64,000 nt of DNA from Nonomuraea helvata (GCF_039535785.1 NZ_BAAAXV010000011.1:248001-312000), one strand, 5' to 3'. Shown: positions 35,667-44,080, counted from the first letter of the stretch. Numbers and translations are program-made. Notes: a model not told the origin generated them from the sequence alone.

Positions 35667-36242
35667 GTGGATGACGAGGCGACGGGGCTGGCGGGGTTGC
35701 TGTACGAGTTCGGGCTGCTCAAGCGCTACAAGAGGACCGGGTGGCTGGTCGCGGGCGTACGCGATCCGGAGAGCATCGCCGATCACTCCTTCCGCGCGGC
35801 CGTCATCGCCGGCATGATCGCCAAGCTCGAGGGCGGCAACCCGGAGCGGGCCGCGTTCATGAGCCTCTTCCACGACACGCAGGAGACCCGCATCACCGAC
35901 ATCCCCTACATCGGCAAGCGTTACCTCAAGGCGGCCCGCAACGAGGACGTCACCGCCGACCAGGTGCGGGGTGTGTCCGAAGAAGTGGCGGACATGGTGG
36001 CCGACGCGGTGGGGGAGTACGAGGAGAAGGCCAGCCTCGAAGCCGTCTGCGCCCGGGACGCCGACAAACTGGACTGCCTGCTCCAGGCGGTCGAATACCG
36101 GGAGCAGGGGCACCAGAACGTCCAGGGCTGGATCGACAGCTCGCTGGCCGCGATCACGACCCCGACCGGCAAGCGCCTCGCCGAGGAGGCCCTGCGCACG
36201 GGCACCCTGGAATGGGTGACCCGCGTGCTCAACGGCGACTGA
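35667..36242 (+). CDS. HD-domain hydrolase (YfbR-like)
   Basis: 191 residues from GTG 35667 with AAAGGGGG upstream. Metal residues are His40 (ADHSFR), His69-Asp70 (LFHDTQE) and Asp131 (RDADKLD), the full HD signature. Overall length and KRYKRTGW start resemble YfbR-type 5'-nucleotidases or related HD hydrolases of unknown substrate. It stands alone, with a 146-base gap upstream holding nothing I recognise and a convergent neighbour downstream. Confidence 0.88.
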   Translation: MDDEATGLAGLLYEFGLLKRYKRTGWLVAGVRDPESIADHSFRAAVIAGMIAKLEGGNPERAAFMSLFHDTQETRITDIPYIGKRYLKAARNEDVTADQVRGVSEEVADMVADAVGEYEEKASLEAVCARDADKLDCLLQAVEYREQGHQNVQGWIDSSLAAITTPTGKRLAEEALRTGTLEWVTRVLNGD

Positions 36243-36302
36243 GCCTCCGCCCGGCCGCCCTGGCCCCTCGATCGCGGGGCAGGGCGGCGGCAGGTGATGC
36301 GG

Positions 36303-37640
36303 TCAGTCGGTGGCCGGTTGGGTGACGAGGTCCCTGGCGTACTCGTCGTCGCTCTCCGCCAGCACCCGCTCGACCCCCCGCGAGGCCCGGTCGTCGCCTC
36401 GGGTCAGGAGCCCGCGCGTGGCCTCGGCCACGGTGCGGAGGTCCGGGTCGGCGAGCCGGGCGGCCAGCGCATCCCGGATCTGCGGCGTGTCGGCCGAGAG
36501 CCCGGCGAGACCGGCGGTGGCCCAGTCACGGACCTCGGCGTCCTCGTCCTCCGTCATCTCGATCAGCAGCGCCAGCCCCTCCTCGTGGTCCGGCGGCAGC
36601 ACGTCGGCCAGCGCGATCGCGTCCGTCATCGTGCGCTTGTGCCCGGGACGCCCGATGACGTCCAGCACGTACGGCAGCGCCCTCGGGTCGCCCTGGTGGC
36701 CGAGCGCCGCCAGCACCGACCGGAGCACCTGCGGGTTGCCCTCCGTGGTGACCATCTTCTGCAGCAGCGGCAGAGTCGTCTCGAGGTACGGCTTGTCCCC
36801 CTCCGCGAACCCGAACTGGGCGATCGCGTCCACCCCGAACTCCCGCTCCCTGGCGTCCTCGCTCGCGCACAGCCGGGTCAGCGCCTCGTACGTCTCCTCG
36901 TCGGCGCGCTTGCCCAGCGTGTCGGCCACGACCCACCAGGTCTCGGCGTCCTCGTCGACGTCGCGGTGCGCCACGGCCCGTGCCACGAGCTGGTCCACCG
37001 GCGTGTACGTGCCCTCCGCCTCCTCCAGCAGGGTCGCGATGGCGGCGTGGCCGCGCTGGGCCTGCACCTGCTCGGTCTCGGAGCCGTCGGCCGAGTGCCC
37101 GGCCACCGTGACCAGCTCGGTGCCGTCCTTGGCGTACTGGCGGCCCACGACGTACTCCCAGCCCTCCTGCTGGATCTGGTCGAGCAGCGCGCTCTCCAGG
37201 TGCACGCCCACCCAGGAAGTGGCGATGTCGAGCGGCGTGTCGCCGTCGCCGTCGTACTTGCCGGCGTCGGCACCGGCCTCCAGCAGCACCTGGACCACAC
37301 CCAGCGCGCCGCGCCTGGCGGCCAGCGAGAGCGGGGTGTCACCGTCGTCGTTGGCCCCGTCGACCTCGGCCCCCGCCTCGATCAGCGCCTTGGCGGTGGC
37401 CGCGTGGCCGTTGGCGGCGGCCCAGAGCAGCGCCGTCCAGCCGCCGGACTCCCGGCCGTTCACGTCGGCGCCGGCCGTCAGCAGCACGTCGGCCACCTCG
37501 ACGCGGTCCCACGCGGCGGCCGCGCAGAGCGGCAGTCCCTCGTCGCTCGCACTGTTGGGATCGGCGCCGCCGGCCAGCAGCTTGCCCACGGTCTCCGAGT
37601 CGCCGTTCAACGCCGCGCGGTAGAGCTGTTCCTCATGCAT
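36303..37640 (-). CDS. Ankyrin-repeat and HEAT-repeat fusion protein
   Basis: 445 residues. Residues 1-130 hold four ankyrin units (DSETVGKLLAGGADPNSAS, DRVEVADVLLTAGADVNGR, HAATAKALIEAGAEVDGAN, GVVQVLLEAGADAGKYD). A linker of about 75 residues has a domain with WEYVVGRQYAKDGTE, and the C-terminal half (about 225-445) is a HEAT-like array (VLRSVLAALGHQGDPRALPYVLDVIGR, VRDWATAGLAGLSADTPQIRDALAARL). Both halves are protein-interaction scaffolds; there is no catalytic domain or signal peptide. It is strongly acidic. Partner unknown. Confidence 0.85.
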   Translation of the reverse strand: MHEEQLYRAALNGDSETVGKLLAGGADPNSASDEGLPLCAAAAWDRVEVADVLLTAGADVNGRESGGWTALLWAAANGHAATAKALIEAGAEVDGANDDGDTPLSLAARRGALGVVQVLLEAGADAGKYDGDGDTPLDIATSWVGVHLESALLDQIQQEGWEYVVGRQYAKDGTELVTVAGHSADGSETEQVQAQRGHAAIATLLEEAEGTYTPVDQLVARAVAHRDVDEDAETWWVVADTLGKRADEETYEALTRLCASEDAREREFGVDAIAQFGFAEGDKPYLETTLPLLQKMVTTEGNPQVLRSVLAALGHQGDPRALPYVLDVIGRPGHKRTMTDAIALADVLPPDHEEGLALLIEMTEDEDAEVRDWATAGLAGLSADTPQIRDALAARLADPDLRTVAEATRGLLTRGDDRASRGVERVLAESDDEYARDLVTQPATD

Positions 37641-37779
37641 GACAGGGACCCTAGCTTGGTCCGGCCGCGCCCCGGACCAAGCCAGGGCCCCGTGTCATCG
37701 GTTGGTACGCGCCAAAGCCCCGTCTGGGTTCAAACACCTACAAGGGATGACGTGTTTTCCTCCCCTGGGAGGAGCGTCA

Positions 37780-37802
37780 ATATCTAGCAAACGCGATATG
37801 TT
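37780..37802 (+). promoter_or_regulatory. Candidate promoter/operator of the DUF1707 gene
   Basis: ATATC (37780-37784) and GATAT (37795-37799) are inverted arms 10 bases apart. The right arm runs into TATGTT (37797-37802), a -10-like box six bases before the ATG at 37809. The ATG has no ribosome site, so a leaderless, repressible promoter is plausible. Confidence 0.45.
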
Positions 37803-37808
37803 GCGATT

Positions 37809-38528
37809 ATGACTGATCCCGGGGAGCTCCGCGCGTCGGACGCCGAGCGCGAGGCCGTCGTCGAGCAGCTCCGTGTCGCCTCGGTCGAGGGCAGGCTCAC
37901 GCTCGCCGAGCTGACCGACCGCACGGAGGCCGCCTACTCCGCGACCACGCACGCGGAGCTGGCCCTTCTCACCCAGGACCTGCCGTCAGGAGCCATGCCG
38001 GCGCCCGCCCCCGTGCACCACGAGGGCAGGAAGCGCCGGTGGTTCGTGGGTGTCATGGGCGACGCCAAGCGCCGCGGCACCTGGCGGATCGACCAGGAGC
38101 TCGGCGCGGTGGCCGTGATGGGCGACGTGGTGCTCGACCTGCGCGAGGCGGAGGTGCGCACCGACATGGTGGACATCACCGCCGTCTCCGTCATGGGGGA
38201 CGTGAAGATCATCGTGCCCGACGGCGTCAACGTGGACCTCGACGGCGTGGCCATCATGGGCGACAAGAAGGTGGACGTCCTGGAGGCGGCCCCCGGCATG
38301 AACGTCCCCGTGGTGCGCGTGCACGCGTACGCGGTGATGGGCGACGTCAAGGTGATCGGCGACTCGCGGGCGCAGCCGCTGCAGCGCGGGTTCGCGGCCT
38401 GGCGCGAGCACTGGCGGCGCCTGCACGGCGAGGACTGGCGCGCCCTCGGCAGGCAGATGCGCCAGGACGGCCGCGAGCTCGGACGGCAGCTCCGCGAGGA
38501 GCGTCGCAACCTCAGAAGGGGTTACTGA
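37809..38528 (+). CDS. DUF1707 (SHOCT-like) domain protein
   Basis: 239 residues. Residues 5-60 form the DUF1707 domain (LRASDAEREAVVEQLRVASVEGRL), a short helix-rich segment common in actinobacterial membrane-associated proteins. A second part has repeated beta-strand blocks each containing VMGD (FVGVMGDAKRR, VAVMGDVVLDL, SVMGDVKIIVP, AIMGDKKVDV, AVMGDVKVIG), a LiaF/YvqF-like C-terminal domain pattern. The end is a charged helix. Role is not known; related proteins link to envelope stress sensing. Confidence 0.85.
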   Translation: MTDPGELRASDAEREAVVEQLRVASVEGRLTLAELTDRTEAAYSATTHAELALLTQDLPSGAMPAPAPVHHEGRKRRWFVGVMGDAKRRGTWRIDQELGAVAVMGDVVLDLREAEVRTDMVDITAVSVMGDVKIIVPDGVNVDLDGVAIMGDKKVDVLEAAPGMNVPVVRVHAYAVMGDVKVIGDSRAQPLQRGFAAWREHWRRLHGEDWRALGRQMRQDGRELGRQLREERRNLRRGY

Positions 38529-38534
38529 GCGGGC

Positions 38535-39326
38535 TCAGCCGACCAGCGACACCGGCTGCCGCAGCTGCGTCCGCTCCTGGGCCTGCTCGTAACGTTCCAG
38601 GAGCACGTCCACCAGTTCAGGCGCCGGGCCGAGCACGTCGGACACCACCGCGGCGCCCGCTTCCAGGGTGCTCCGCCGTACCTTGTCCGCGAAGTAGCCG
38701 GGCGCCAGCAGGTACGGCGCGACAGCCACCCTCGGGGCGCCCGCCCGCCTGAGCGCGGCGACCGCCTCGGCGGGGGAGGGACCGGCGGCCGAGGCGTAGG
38801 CGGCCGACACGGTCCACCAGCCGGAACGCCGCCACGCGCGCGCCAGGTCCGTGATCACCGCGTTGGCCCGGGCGTCGCTCGAACCCGCCGACACCAGCAC
38901 CACCGCGGTGTCCGGATCGCCGGGCGGCACGCCGGCCTCGGCCAGGCGCCGCTCCAGCGCCGTCAGCAGCAGCGGGTGGGGCCCCAGCGTGGCGCCGTAG
39001 TGCACCCGCAGCCGTGGCTCGCGCGCCCGGACGTCGTTCAGCGCCGCCGGCAGGTCCACCCGGCTGTGGTAGGCCTCCGTGAGCAGCAGCGGCAGCACGA
39101 CCGCCTCCTGCAGGCCGCTCAGGGCCTGCGCGAGCGTGGGAGCGCAGTGATCGAGGTACGCCACGCGCACGTCCAGCGGCACCTGGTCGAGCAGCGCGGC
39201 CACGGTGGCGGCGGCACGCGGATCTCGCGACCCGTGCGCCACCGCCACCAGTGGCACGCGGCCGGGGGCCCTCCCGCCTGCCAACGGGACAGGTCCCCTG
39301 CTGGGGATCACAGGTGAATGCCGCAT
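38535..39326 (-). CDS. CbiX-type sirohydrochlorin chelatase
   Basis: 263 residues. The chelatase active-site motif LVAVAHGSRDPRA has the metal-coordinating His near residue 31, and a second His motif is LLTEAYHSRVDL. Length, with two halves each of about 110 residues, is that of a class II/III chelatase. It would insert iron into sirohydrochlorin to give siroheme, the cofactor of the nearby sulfite reductase. ATG 39326 overlaps cysH by 19 bases and follows a GGAAG site. It is the last gene of the sulfur operon. Confidence 0.88.
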   Translation of the reverse strand: MRHSPVIPSRGPVPLAGGRAPGRVPLVAVAHGSRDPRAAATVAALLDQVPLDVRVAYLDHCAPTLAQALSGLQEAVVLPLLLTEAYHSRVDLPAALNDVRAREPRLRVHYGATLGPHPLLLTALERRLAEAGVPPGDPDTAVVLVSAGSSDARANAVITDLARAWRRSGWWTVSAAYASAAGPSPAEAVAALRRAGAPRVAVAPYLLAPGYFADKVRRSTLEAGAAVVSDVLGPAPELVDVLLERYEQAQERTQLRQPVSLVG

Positions 39327-40036
39327 TCGACCTTCCCCAGGCCCGCCCAGCGTCCGCTGCGCGGATCCTCGCCCTCCGCGACCTGCCGCGTGCACGGCGC
39401 GCAGCCGATCGAGGGGTAGTTGTCGTAGTGCAACGGGTTGATCAGCACCCCGTTGTCGGCGATGTAGTTGTCGACGTCCTCCTGGGTCCAGGCCGCGATC
39501 GGGTTGACCTTGACCATCTGCCGCTTGGCGTCCCACTCGACGACCTTGGAGCCGGCGCGGCTGGGCGACTCGTCGCGGCGGATGCCGGAGATCCACGCCA
39601 GGTACGGCTCCAGCGCCCGGTTGAGCGGCTCCACCTTGCGCAGGTAGCAGCACAGGTCGGGGTTGCGGCCGAACAGGCGCGGGCCGAGGTCGCGTTCCTG
39701 CTCCTCGACCGTCCGCGACGGCTTGATGTCGATCACGTTGACGTCATAGACCTGGCGCACCGCGTCACGCGTGCCGATCGTCTCGGCGAAGTGGTAACCG
39801 GTGTCGATGAACAGCACGTCCACGCCGGGCTTGACCCGGCTCACCAGGTCGATCAGCAGGGCGTCGCTCATCGAGGAGGTCAGGCACAGCCGGTCGCCGA
39901 ACGTCGCCGCCGCCCAGCGGATGATCTCGCGGGCGGGCGCGCCCTCCAGGAAGGTCGCGGCGGACTCGACGATGTCCTGCAGGTCGAGGGCGCCCCGCTG
40001 CTGTTTCAGGCCGACCTCGATGTCCACCAGCGTCAT
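39308..40036 (-). CDS. cysH: Adenylylsulfate (APS) reductase CysH
   Basis: 242 residues. The iron-sulfur ligands are Cys129-Cys130 and Cys212/Cys215 (SIGCAPCTR), which mark APS reductases rather than PAPS reductases; the catalytic Cys238 is in ECGIHL. The enzyme reduces APS to sulfite with thioredoxin. ATG 40036 overlaps the stop of the zinc-ribbon gene (ATGA), so translation is coupled. The order nirA, zinc ribbon, cysH, chelatase makes one operon. Confidence 0.95.
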   Translation of the reverse strand: MTLVDIEVGLKQQRGALDLQDIVESAATFLEGAPAREIIRWAAATFGDRLCLTSSMSDALLIDLVSRVKPGVDVLFIDTGYHFAETIGTRDAVRQVYDVNVIDIKPSRTVEEQERDLGPRLFGRNPDLCCYLRKVEPLNRALEPYLAWISGIRRDESPSRAGSKVVEWDAKRQMVKVNPIAAWTQEDVDNYIADNGVLINPLHYDNYPSIGCAPCTRQVAEGEDPRSGRWAGLGKVECGIHL

Positions 40037-40176
40037 ATCTTCACTCCGATCCCAAGAAACTTGAGCTTGAAGGCGCGGGCGCAGGAGCGGCAGTACCAGC
40101 CGCCGTCCCCTTCATAAGGTTCGAGGTCCTCGTCGCCGCAGTAGGGGCAGTGGAAGGGGACCGCTCGCTCGCTCAT
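40033..40176 (-). CDS. 47-aa zinc-ribbon protein of the sulfur operon
   Basis: A short gene that fills the whole space between nirA and cysH. It overlaps both by ATGA junctions (start at 40176 overlaps the nirA stop, and its TGA overlaps the cysH ATG). The 47 residues have two Cys pairs, CPYCGDEDLEP and WYCRSCARAFK, in the spacing of a zinc ribbon, and a hydrophobic end FLGIGVKI. It has no signal. Its role is unknown. Similar small zinc-ribbon genes occur between nirA and cysH in other actinobacteria, as I recall, so it is probably a real, conserved operon member and not a chance frame. Confidence 0.85.
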   Translation of the reverse strand: MSERAVPFHCPYCGDEDLEPYEGDGGWYCRSCARAFKLKFLGIGVKI

Positions 40177-41861
40177 TTGAGGTCCGCCTCGTCGGCCCGC
40201 TGCACCCAGTCGGCGAACGACTCGCCTTCCTTCTTCTGGGTGTCGTAGTTGCGTACGACGCGCTCCACGTAGTCGGGCAGCGCCTTGGCGGTGGTCTTGA
40301 GGCCGCGGACCTTGCGCCCGAAGCCGGCGTTGACGCCGAGGGAGCCGCCCAGGTGGATCTGGAAGCCCTCGACCTGGTCGCCGTTCTCGTCCACCACGAG
40401 CTGGCCCTTCAGGCCGATGTCGGCGACCTGGATGCGGGCGCAGGAGTTGGGGCAGCCGTTGACGTTGATGGTCAGCGGCTCGTCGAACGTGGGCAGCCGG
40501 CGCTCGAGCTCGTCGATCAGGTCGGCGGCCGCGGCCTTGGTCTCGACGATGGCCAGCTTGCAGTACTCGATGCCGGTGCAGGCCATCGTCTGGCGGCGGA
40601 ACGTGGACGGCTTGACCTGCAGGTCGTTGGCCTCCAGCTCGGCCACGATCGAGTCGACCTGCTCGGGCGCGACGTCGAGGACGACCATCTTCTGCTCGAC
40701 CGTCGTGCGGACCCGGCCGGAGCCGTGCCGCTCGGCGATGTCGGCGATCACGTGCAGCTTGTCGCCGTCGAGCCGGCCCACCTTGGGGGCGAAGCCGACG
40801 TAGAAGTTGCCGTCCTTCTGCGGGAAGACGCCGACGTGGTCGCGGCGGCTGCCACGCGGCTGCTCGGGGGCGGGCCCGTCGGGCAGCGCCGCCTTGAGGT
40901 ACTCCTGCTCGAGAACCTCGCGGAACTTCTCGACTCCCCAGTCATTGACCAGGAACTTGATGCGGGCGCGGTGCCGCAGCCGCCGGTAGCCGTAGTCGCG
41001 GAAGATGCCGACGACGCCCTCGTAGACGTCGCCCACCTGCTCCGGCCGGACGAACACGCCGAGCCGCTTGCCCAGCATCGGGTTGGTCGACAGGCCGCCG
41101 CCGACCCACAGGTCGTAGCCGGTCTCGCCCTGCTCGTTCACCACGCCGACGAACGCCACGTCGTTGATCTCGTGCACCGTGCAGTGCGCCGGGCAGCCGC
41201 TCAGCGCCGACTTGAACTTCCTCGGCAGGTTGGAGTACGCCGGGTTGCCCACGATCCGGTCCTGCAGCTCGCGGATCGCCGGGGTCGCGTCGAGCACCTC
41301 GTCGGCGTCGATCCCGGCCAGCGGGCAGCCAAGGATGACGCGCGGGGTGTCGCCGCAGGCCTCGGTGGTGGACAGGCCCACGGCCTCCAGGCGCTCCCAG
41401 ATGTCCGGCACCGACTCGATCTCGATCCAGTGCAGCTGGATGTTCTGGCGGTCGGTCAGGTCGGCGGTGCCGCGGCCGTACTCGTTGGAGATGTTCGCGA
41501 TCGTGCGCAGCTGGGCGAGGTCGAGCTGGCCGCCGTCGATCCGCACGCGGAGCATGAAGTAGCGGTCGTCGAGCTCCTCCGGCTCCAGGATGGCGGTCTT
41601 GCCGCCGTCGATGCCGGGCTTGCGCTGGGTGTAGAGGCCGTACCAGCGCATGCGGCCGCGCAGGTCGGCCGGGTCGATCGAGTCGAAGCCCCGCTTGGAG
41701 TAGATGTCGATGATGCGCTGGCGGACGTTGAGGCCGTCGTCGTTCTTCTTGTTCTCTTCGTTCTTGTTGAGCGGCTCACGGTAACCGAGAGCCCACTGAC
41801 CTTCGCCGCGCGGGCGTTTGTGGTGCCGGCTGGCAGGAGTGCGGCTGGCAGGGGTGCTCAT
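40173..41861 (-). CDS. nirA: Ferredoxin-dependent sulfite reductase NirA/SirA type
   Basis: 562 residues. ATG 41861 has GAAGGA 6 bases upstream. The two ferredoxin-like half-domains with FMLRVRIDGGQL and VIADIAERHGSG are present, and the siroheme/4Fe-4S ligands lie in TGIEYCKLA and NGCPNSCAR plus the earlier CTGIEYC Cys. It reduces sulfite (or nitrite) with ferredoxin; the operon with cysH and a chelatase argues for sulfite. A leader peptide with a Cys-Cys pair lies 108 bases upstream, suggesting cysteine control. Confidence 0.93.
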   Translation of the reverse strand: MSTPASRTPASRHHKRPRGEGQWALGYREPLNKNEENKKNDDGLNVRQRIIDIYSKRGFDSIDPADLRGRMRWYGLYTQRKPGIDGGKTAILEPEELDDRYFMLRVRIDGGQLDLAQLRTIANISNEYGRGTADLTDRQNIQLHWIEIESVPDIWERLEAVGLSTTEACGDTPRVILGCPLAGIDADEVLDATPAIRELQDRIVGNPAYSNLPRKFKSALSGCPAHCTVHEINDVAFVGVVNEQGETGYDLWVGGGLSTNPMLGKRLGVFVRPEQVGDVYEGVVGIFRDYGYRRLRHRARIKFLVNDWGVEKFREVLEQEYLKAALPDGPAPEQPRGSRRDHVGVFPQKDGNFYVGFAPKVGRLDGDKLHVIADIAERHGSGRVRTTVEQKMVVLDVAPEQVDSIVAELEANDLQVKPSTFRRQTMACTGIEYCKLAIVETKAAAADLIDELERRLPTFDEPLTINVNGCPNSCARIQVADIGLKGQLVVDENGDQVEGFQIHLGGSLGVNAGFGRKVRGLKTTAKALPDYVERVVRNYDTQKKEGESFADWVQRADEADLK

Positions 41862-41899
41862 TGCGCGTCCTTCGGATCTTGGGCGCGCGCAGGTTTCCT

Positions 41900-41922
41900 C
41901 CTGCCTCGTCATCGAGGGCAGG
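41900..41922 (-). promoter_or_regulatory. Candidate attenuator hairpin in the nirA leader
   Basis: The minus strand RNA between leader peptide and nirA has CCTGC-C-CTCG paired with CGAG-GCAGG around ATGA, a 9-bp stem with one bulged C. It lies between the leader stop and the nirA start, with purine-rich AGGAGG at its 3' foot. It could switch with leader translation. Confidence 0.45.
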
Positions 41923-41968
41923 GGTGGAGAGGAGGGTGCGACGCGCTCAGCGGTGAAAAAGGATGGGG

Positions 41969-42040
41969 TTACATGCGGGCGTCGCAACAGATGGCACTGC
42001 GGACACGCTGGAGATCGACGTGGCGTCGACCGACGAGCAT
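41969..42040 (-). CDS. Cysteine leader peptide upstream of nirA
   Basis: A 23-codon frame (ATG 42040; an ATG at 42055 would add five) ends at 41969-41971. It carries RRHVDLQRVRSAICC, the pattern of actinobacterial leader peptides found upstream of sulfur genes (HVDL.RV.SA.C), with two adjacent Cys codons near the end. Family knowledge: related Cys-containing leaders in mycobacteria attenuate downstream sulfur genes when cysteine is plentiful. It lies 107 bases before nirA. The rest of the 310-base gap holds only the hairpin. Confidence 0.8.
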   Translation of the reverse strand: MLVGRRHVDLQRVRSAICCDARM

Positions 42041-42171
42041 GGGGTCCGCTGGCATACCTATGAAGATACTCGGGCCGTCCCGTATGTCCAAGACAGGGTC
42101 CAGAGTGTGGGACTGTCCAGTACCGTGCCGCGCGTGTTTCCTGGCACGGGAACGCCGGTAGAGTGCCGGGC

Positions 42172-42813
42172 ATGCCCGAAGCCGCGCCATCCCCCGTGAC
42201 CGCCGAAGACCTCGACGAGGCCGTCCGGCTGGCCGTCGCCACCCTGCGGCAGGCGCCCGAGAGCGCCTGGGACGGCAAGGCCGGCTCACTGGAGTGGACG
42301 TGCTGGGAGACGGTCGAGCACCTCGCGGACGACCTGTTCGCCTACGCCGCCCAGCTCGGGCTCAGGACGCCGCCGCTGGACACCTACGTCCCGTTCGTTC
42401 TGGAACGCCGCAGGCCGGAGGGCCCCGGTAACACCATCCAAGCCGAGCGCGAGGCCGGCCCCACCGGGCTGCTGCAGGTGCTGGAGGCGTGCGGCGCGCT
42501 GTTGTCCGCGATGGTACGCACGACGCCGCCGCAGGTCCTCGCGCACCACGGCTTCGGCGCGGCCGACGCGGAGGGCTCGGCCGCGATGGGCATCGTGGAG
42601 ACGCTCGTGCACACCTACGACCTGGCCGAGGGCCTCGGTCTCGCCTGGGCTCCACCGGCGGGCATGTGCGCGCGGGTGCTGGCCCGGCTCTTTCCCGACG
42701 CCCCGCGTGACACGGATCCGTGGACGGCCCTGCTGTGGGCCACCGGGCGAGCCGAGCTTCCCGGCCGTCCGCGCCTCACTGAATGGCGCTGGTACAGCGC
42801 GCCGCGGCCGTAG
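42172..42813 (+). CDS. DinB/MDMPI-type metal-binding protein
   Basis: 213 residues from ATG 42172. The DinB-like helical bundle is indicated by WETVEHLADDLFAYAAQL (His of the first metal motif) and ETLVHTYDLAEGLGL (Glu/His of the second), the pattern of mycothiol-linked maleylpyruvate isomerase-like proteins. Function is not known; members transfer thiols or bind metals. A TAGAGT box seven bases before the ATG suggests leaderless transcription. It is divergent from the nirA leader. Confidence 0.78.
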   Translation: MPEAAPSPVTAEDLDEAVRLAVATLRQAPESAWDGKAGSLEWTCWETVEHLADDLFAYAAQLGLRTPPLDTYVPFVLERRRPEGPGNTIQAEREAGPTGLLQVLEACGALLSAMVRTTPPQVLAHHGFGAADAEGSAAMGIVETLVHTYDLAEGLGLAWAPPAGMCARVLARLFPDAPRDTDPWTALLWATGRAELPGRPRLTEWRWYSAPRP

Positions 42814-42831
42814 GGGTCACGGCCGCGCGCC

Positions 42832-43065
42832 TCAGACGATGAGGTCGTCGAACTCGCCGTCCTTGGCCCCGAGGACGAACGCGGTGATCTCCGCCTGCGT
42901 GTAGACCAGCGCGGGACCTTCGGGAAAACGTGAGTTACGCATGGCTATCTCCCCTGTGGGCAAGTTCGCGACTTCGACGCAGTTGCCGTTGGGGTTGCTC
43001 CGCTTGCTCTTGCGCCAGACGACGGGAAGGCGGCCGGCGGGCGTTCCGTTCCGGAACTCATGCAT
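42832..43065 (-). CDS. DUF397 protein
   Basis: 77 residues. The DUF397 pattern is clear: VVWRKSKRSNPNGNCVEVANL, then IAMRNSRFPEGPALVYTQAE and FVLGAKDGEFD. Such proteins are found by XRE/DUF5753 regulators in streptomycetes (the whiJ/bldB type loci) and act as small partners of the regulator, often as its antagonist. ATG 43065 has GAGGAGCTG upstream. It lies 133 bases downstream of the XRE gene, with an 18-bp palindrome in between. Confidence 0.88.
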   Translation of the reverse strand: MHEFRNGTPAGRLPVVWRKSKRSNPNGNCVEVANLPTGEIAMRNSRFPEGPALVYTQAEITAFVLGAKDGEFDDLIV

Positions 43066-43088
43066 GGGGGCAGCTCCTCACGATGTTA

Positions 43089-43106
43089 CGGATGCACGTG
43101 CATCCG
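43089..43106. promoter_or_regulatory. 18-bp palindrome upstream of the DUF397 gene
   Basis: CGGATGCACGTGCATCCG is a perfect palindrome 23 bases before the DUF397 start. Its centre TGCACGTGCA is shared with the palindrome at 44097-44114. It sits near the promoter, so it is a likely operator. Confidence 0.7.
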
Positions 43107-43198
43107 CGTTTGCGAGGAGACAATACGGTAACGCGTGGATCTCCATATAGCGGATGACCAAAAATCCCTGTATGGGGTGGCTCACAGGAAACGGCAGC

Positions 43199-44080
43199 TC
43201 ATCGGGAAAGCAGGCCTTCCAGGAAGCGCTTGGTCTCCTTCGGCTCCTCAGCCTGGATGCTGAGCCGGTCCATGACCTCCATGTAGTGGTCGGAGTCGGC
43301 GGGCTTGTCCAAGTAGAGGGCGCTGGTCAGCTGCTCCATGTAGACGACGTCGGGCAGCTCGGGCTCGGGGAAGCGCAGGATGCTGAACGGTCCGCCCGCC
43401 GCCGCGTGGCCGCCGCGGTCGAACGGCATGATCTGGACGGTGACGTTGCGCTCCGCCGTGAGGTCGAGGAGATGGGCGATCTGCTCGCGCATGATCTCGG
43501 GGCCGCCCAGCGTGCGGCGCACCACGGCCTCGTCGATCACGGCCCAGACCGTGAGCCCGCTCTCCAGCCGCCTCTGTCGCGTGGTGCGCACCGCCACGCG
43601 CCGGTCGAGCTCGGCTTTCGGGGCCCTCTCATGGGCCAGCTCGATGACCGCCCTGGCATAGGCGGGCGTCTGGAGCAGGCCGGGCACGAACTGGTTCTCG
43701 TACGTGCGCATGCTGGACGCCGCGCCCTCGAGCCCGATGTAGACCTCGAACCAGGCCGGCAGCACGTCGCCGTACTTGTGCCACCAGCCGGGGGCGTTGG
43801 CCTGCTTGGCCAGGGCGAGCAGCGGGTCGCGCTCGGCGGGATCGGTGACGCCGTACAGGGTGAGCAGGTCGGCCACGTCCCGCTGCTTGAAGCTGACCTG
43901 ACCGAGCTCGAGCCGGCTGATCTTCGCGTGAGATGCGCGAATCGAGTATCCGGCGTCCTCGCGCGAGATACCCTTCTCCGTGCGGAGCCTGCGCAGTTGC
44001 GTTCCGAGCAGGATCCGCAGCACCGTCGGGCTTCCCGGCGAATGGCTGAGAAGTTTTCCCTCCGCGCGCTCTGCGCTCAC
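43199..44080 (-). CDS. XRE/DUF5753 (WhiJ-like) regulator
   Basis: 293 residues from GTG 44080 with TAGGAG upstream. An XRE helix-turn-helix lies at about 20-80 (LGTQLRRLRTEKGISREDAGYSIRASHAKISRLELGQ), and the C-terminal DUF5753 domain follows (WFEVYIGLEGAASSMRTYENQFVPGLLQT, VTVQIMPFDRGGHAAAGGPFSILRFPE). This is the actinobacterial family that includes WhiJ-type developmental regulators. The DUF397 gene is next in the same direction, and an ATPase gene is divergent, the common three-gene layout. Confidence 0.92.
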   Translation of the reverse strand: MSAERAEGKLLSHSPGSPTVLRILLGTQLRRLRTEKGISREDAGYSIRASHAKISRLELGQVSFKQRDVADLLTLYGVTDPAERDPLLALAKQANAPGWWHKYGDVLPAWFEVYIGLEGAASSMRTYENQFVPGLLQTPAYARAVIELAHERAPKAELDRRVAVRTTRQRRLESGLTVWAVIDEAVVRRTLGGPEIMREQIAHLLDLTAERNVTVQIMPFDRGGHAAAGGPFSILRFPEPELPDVVYMEQLTSALYLDKPADSDHYMEVMDRLSIQAEEPKETKRFLEGLLSR

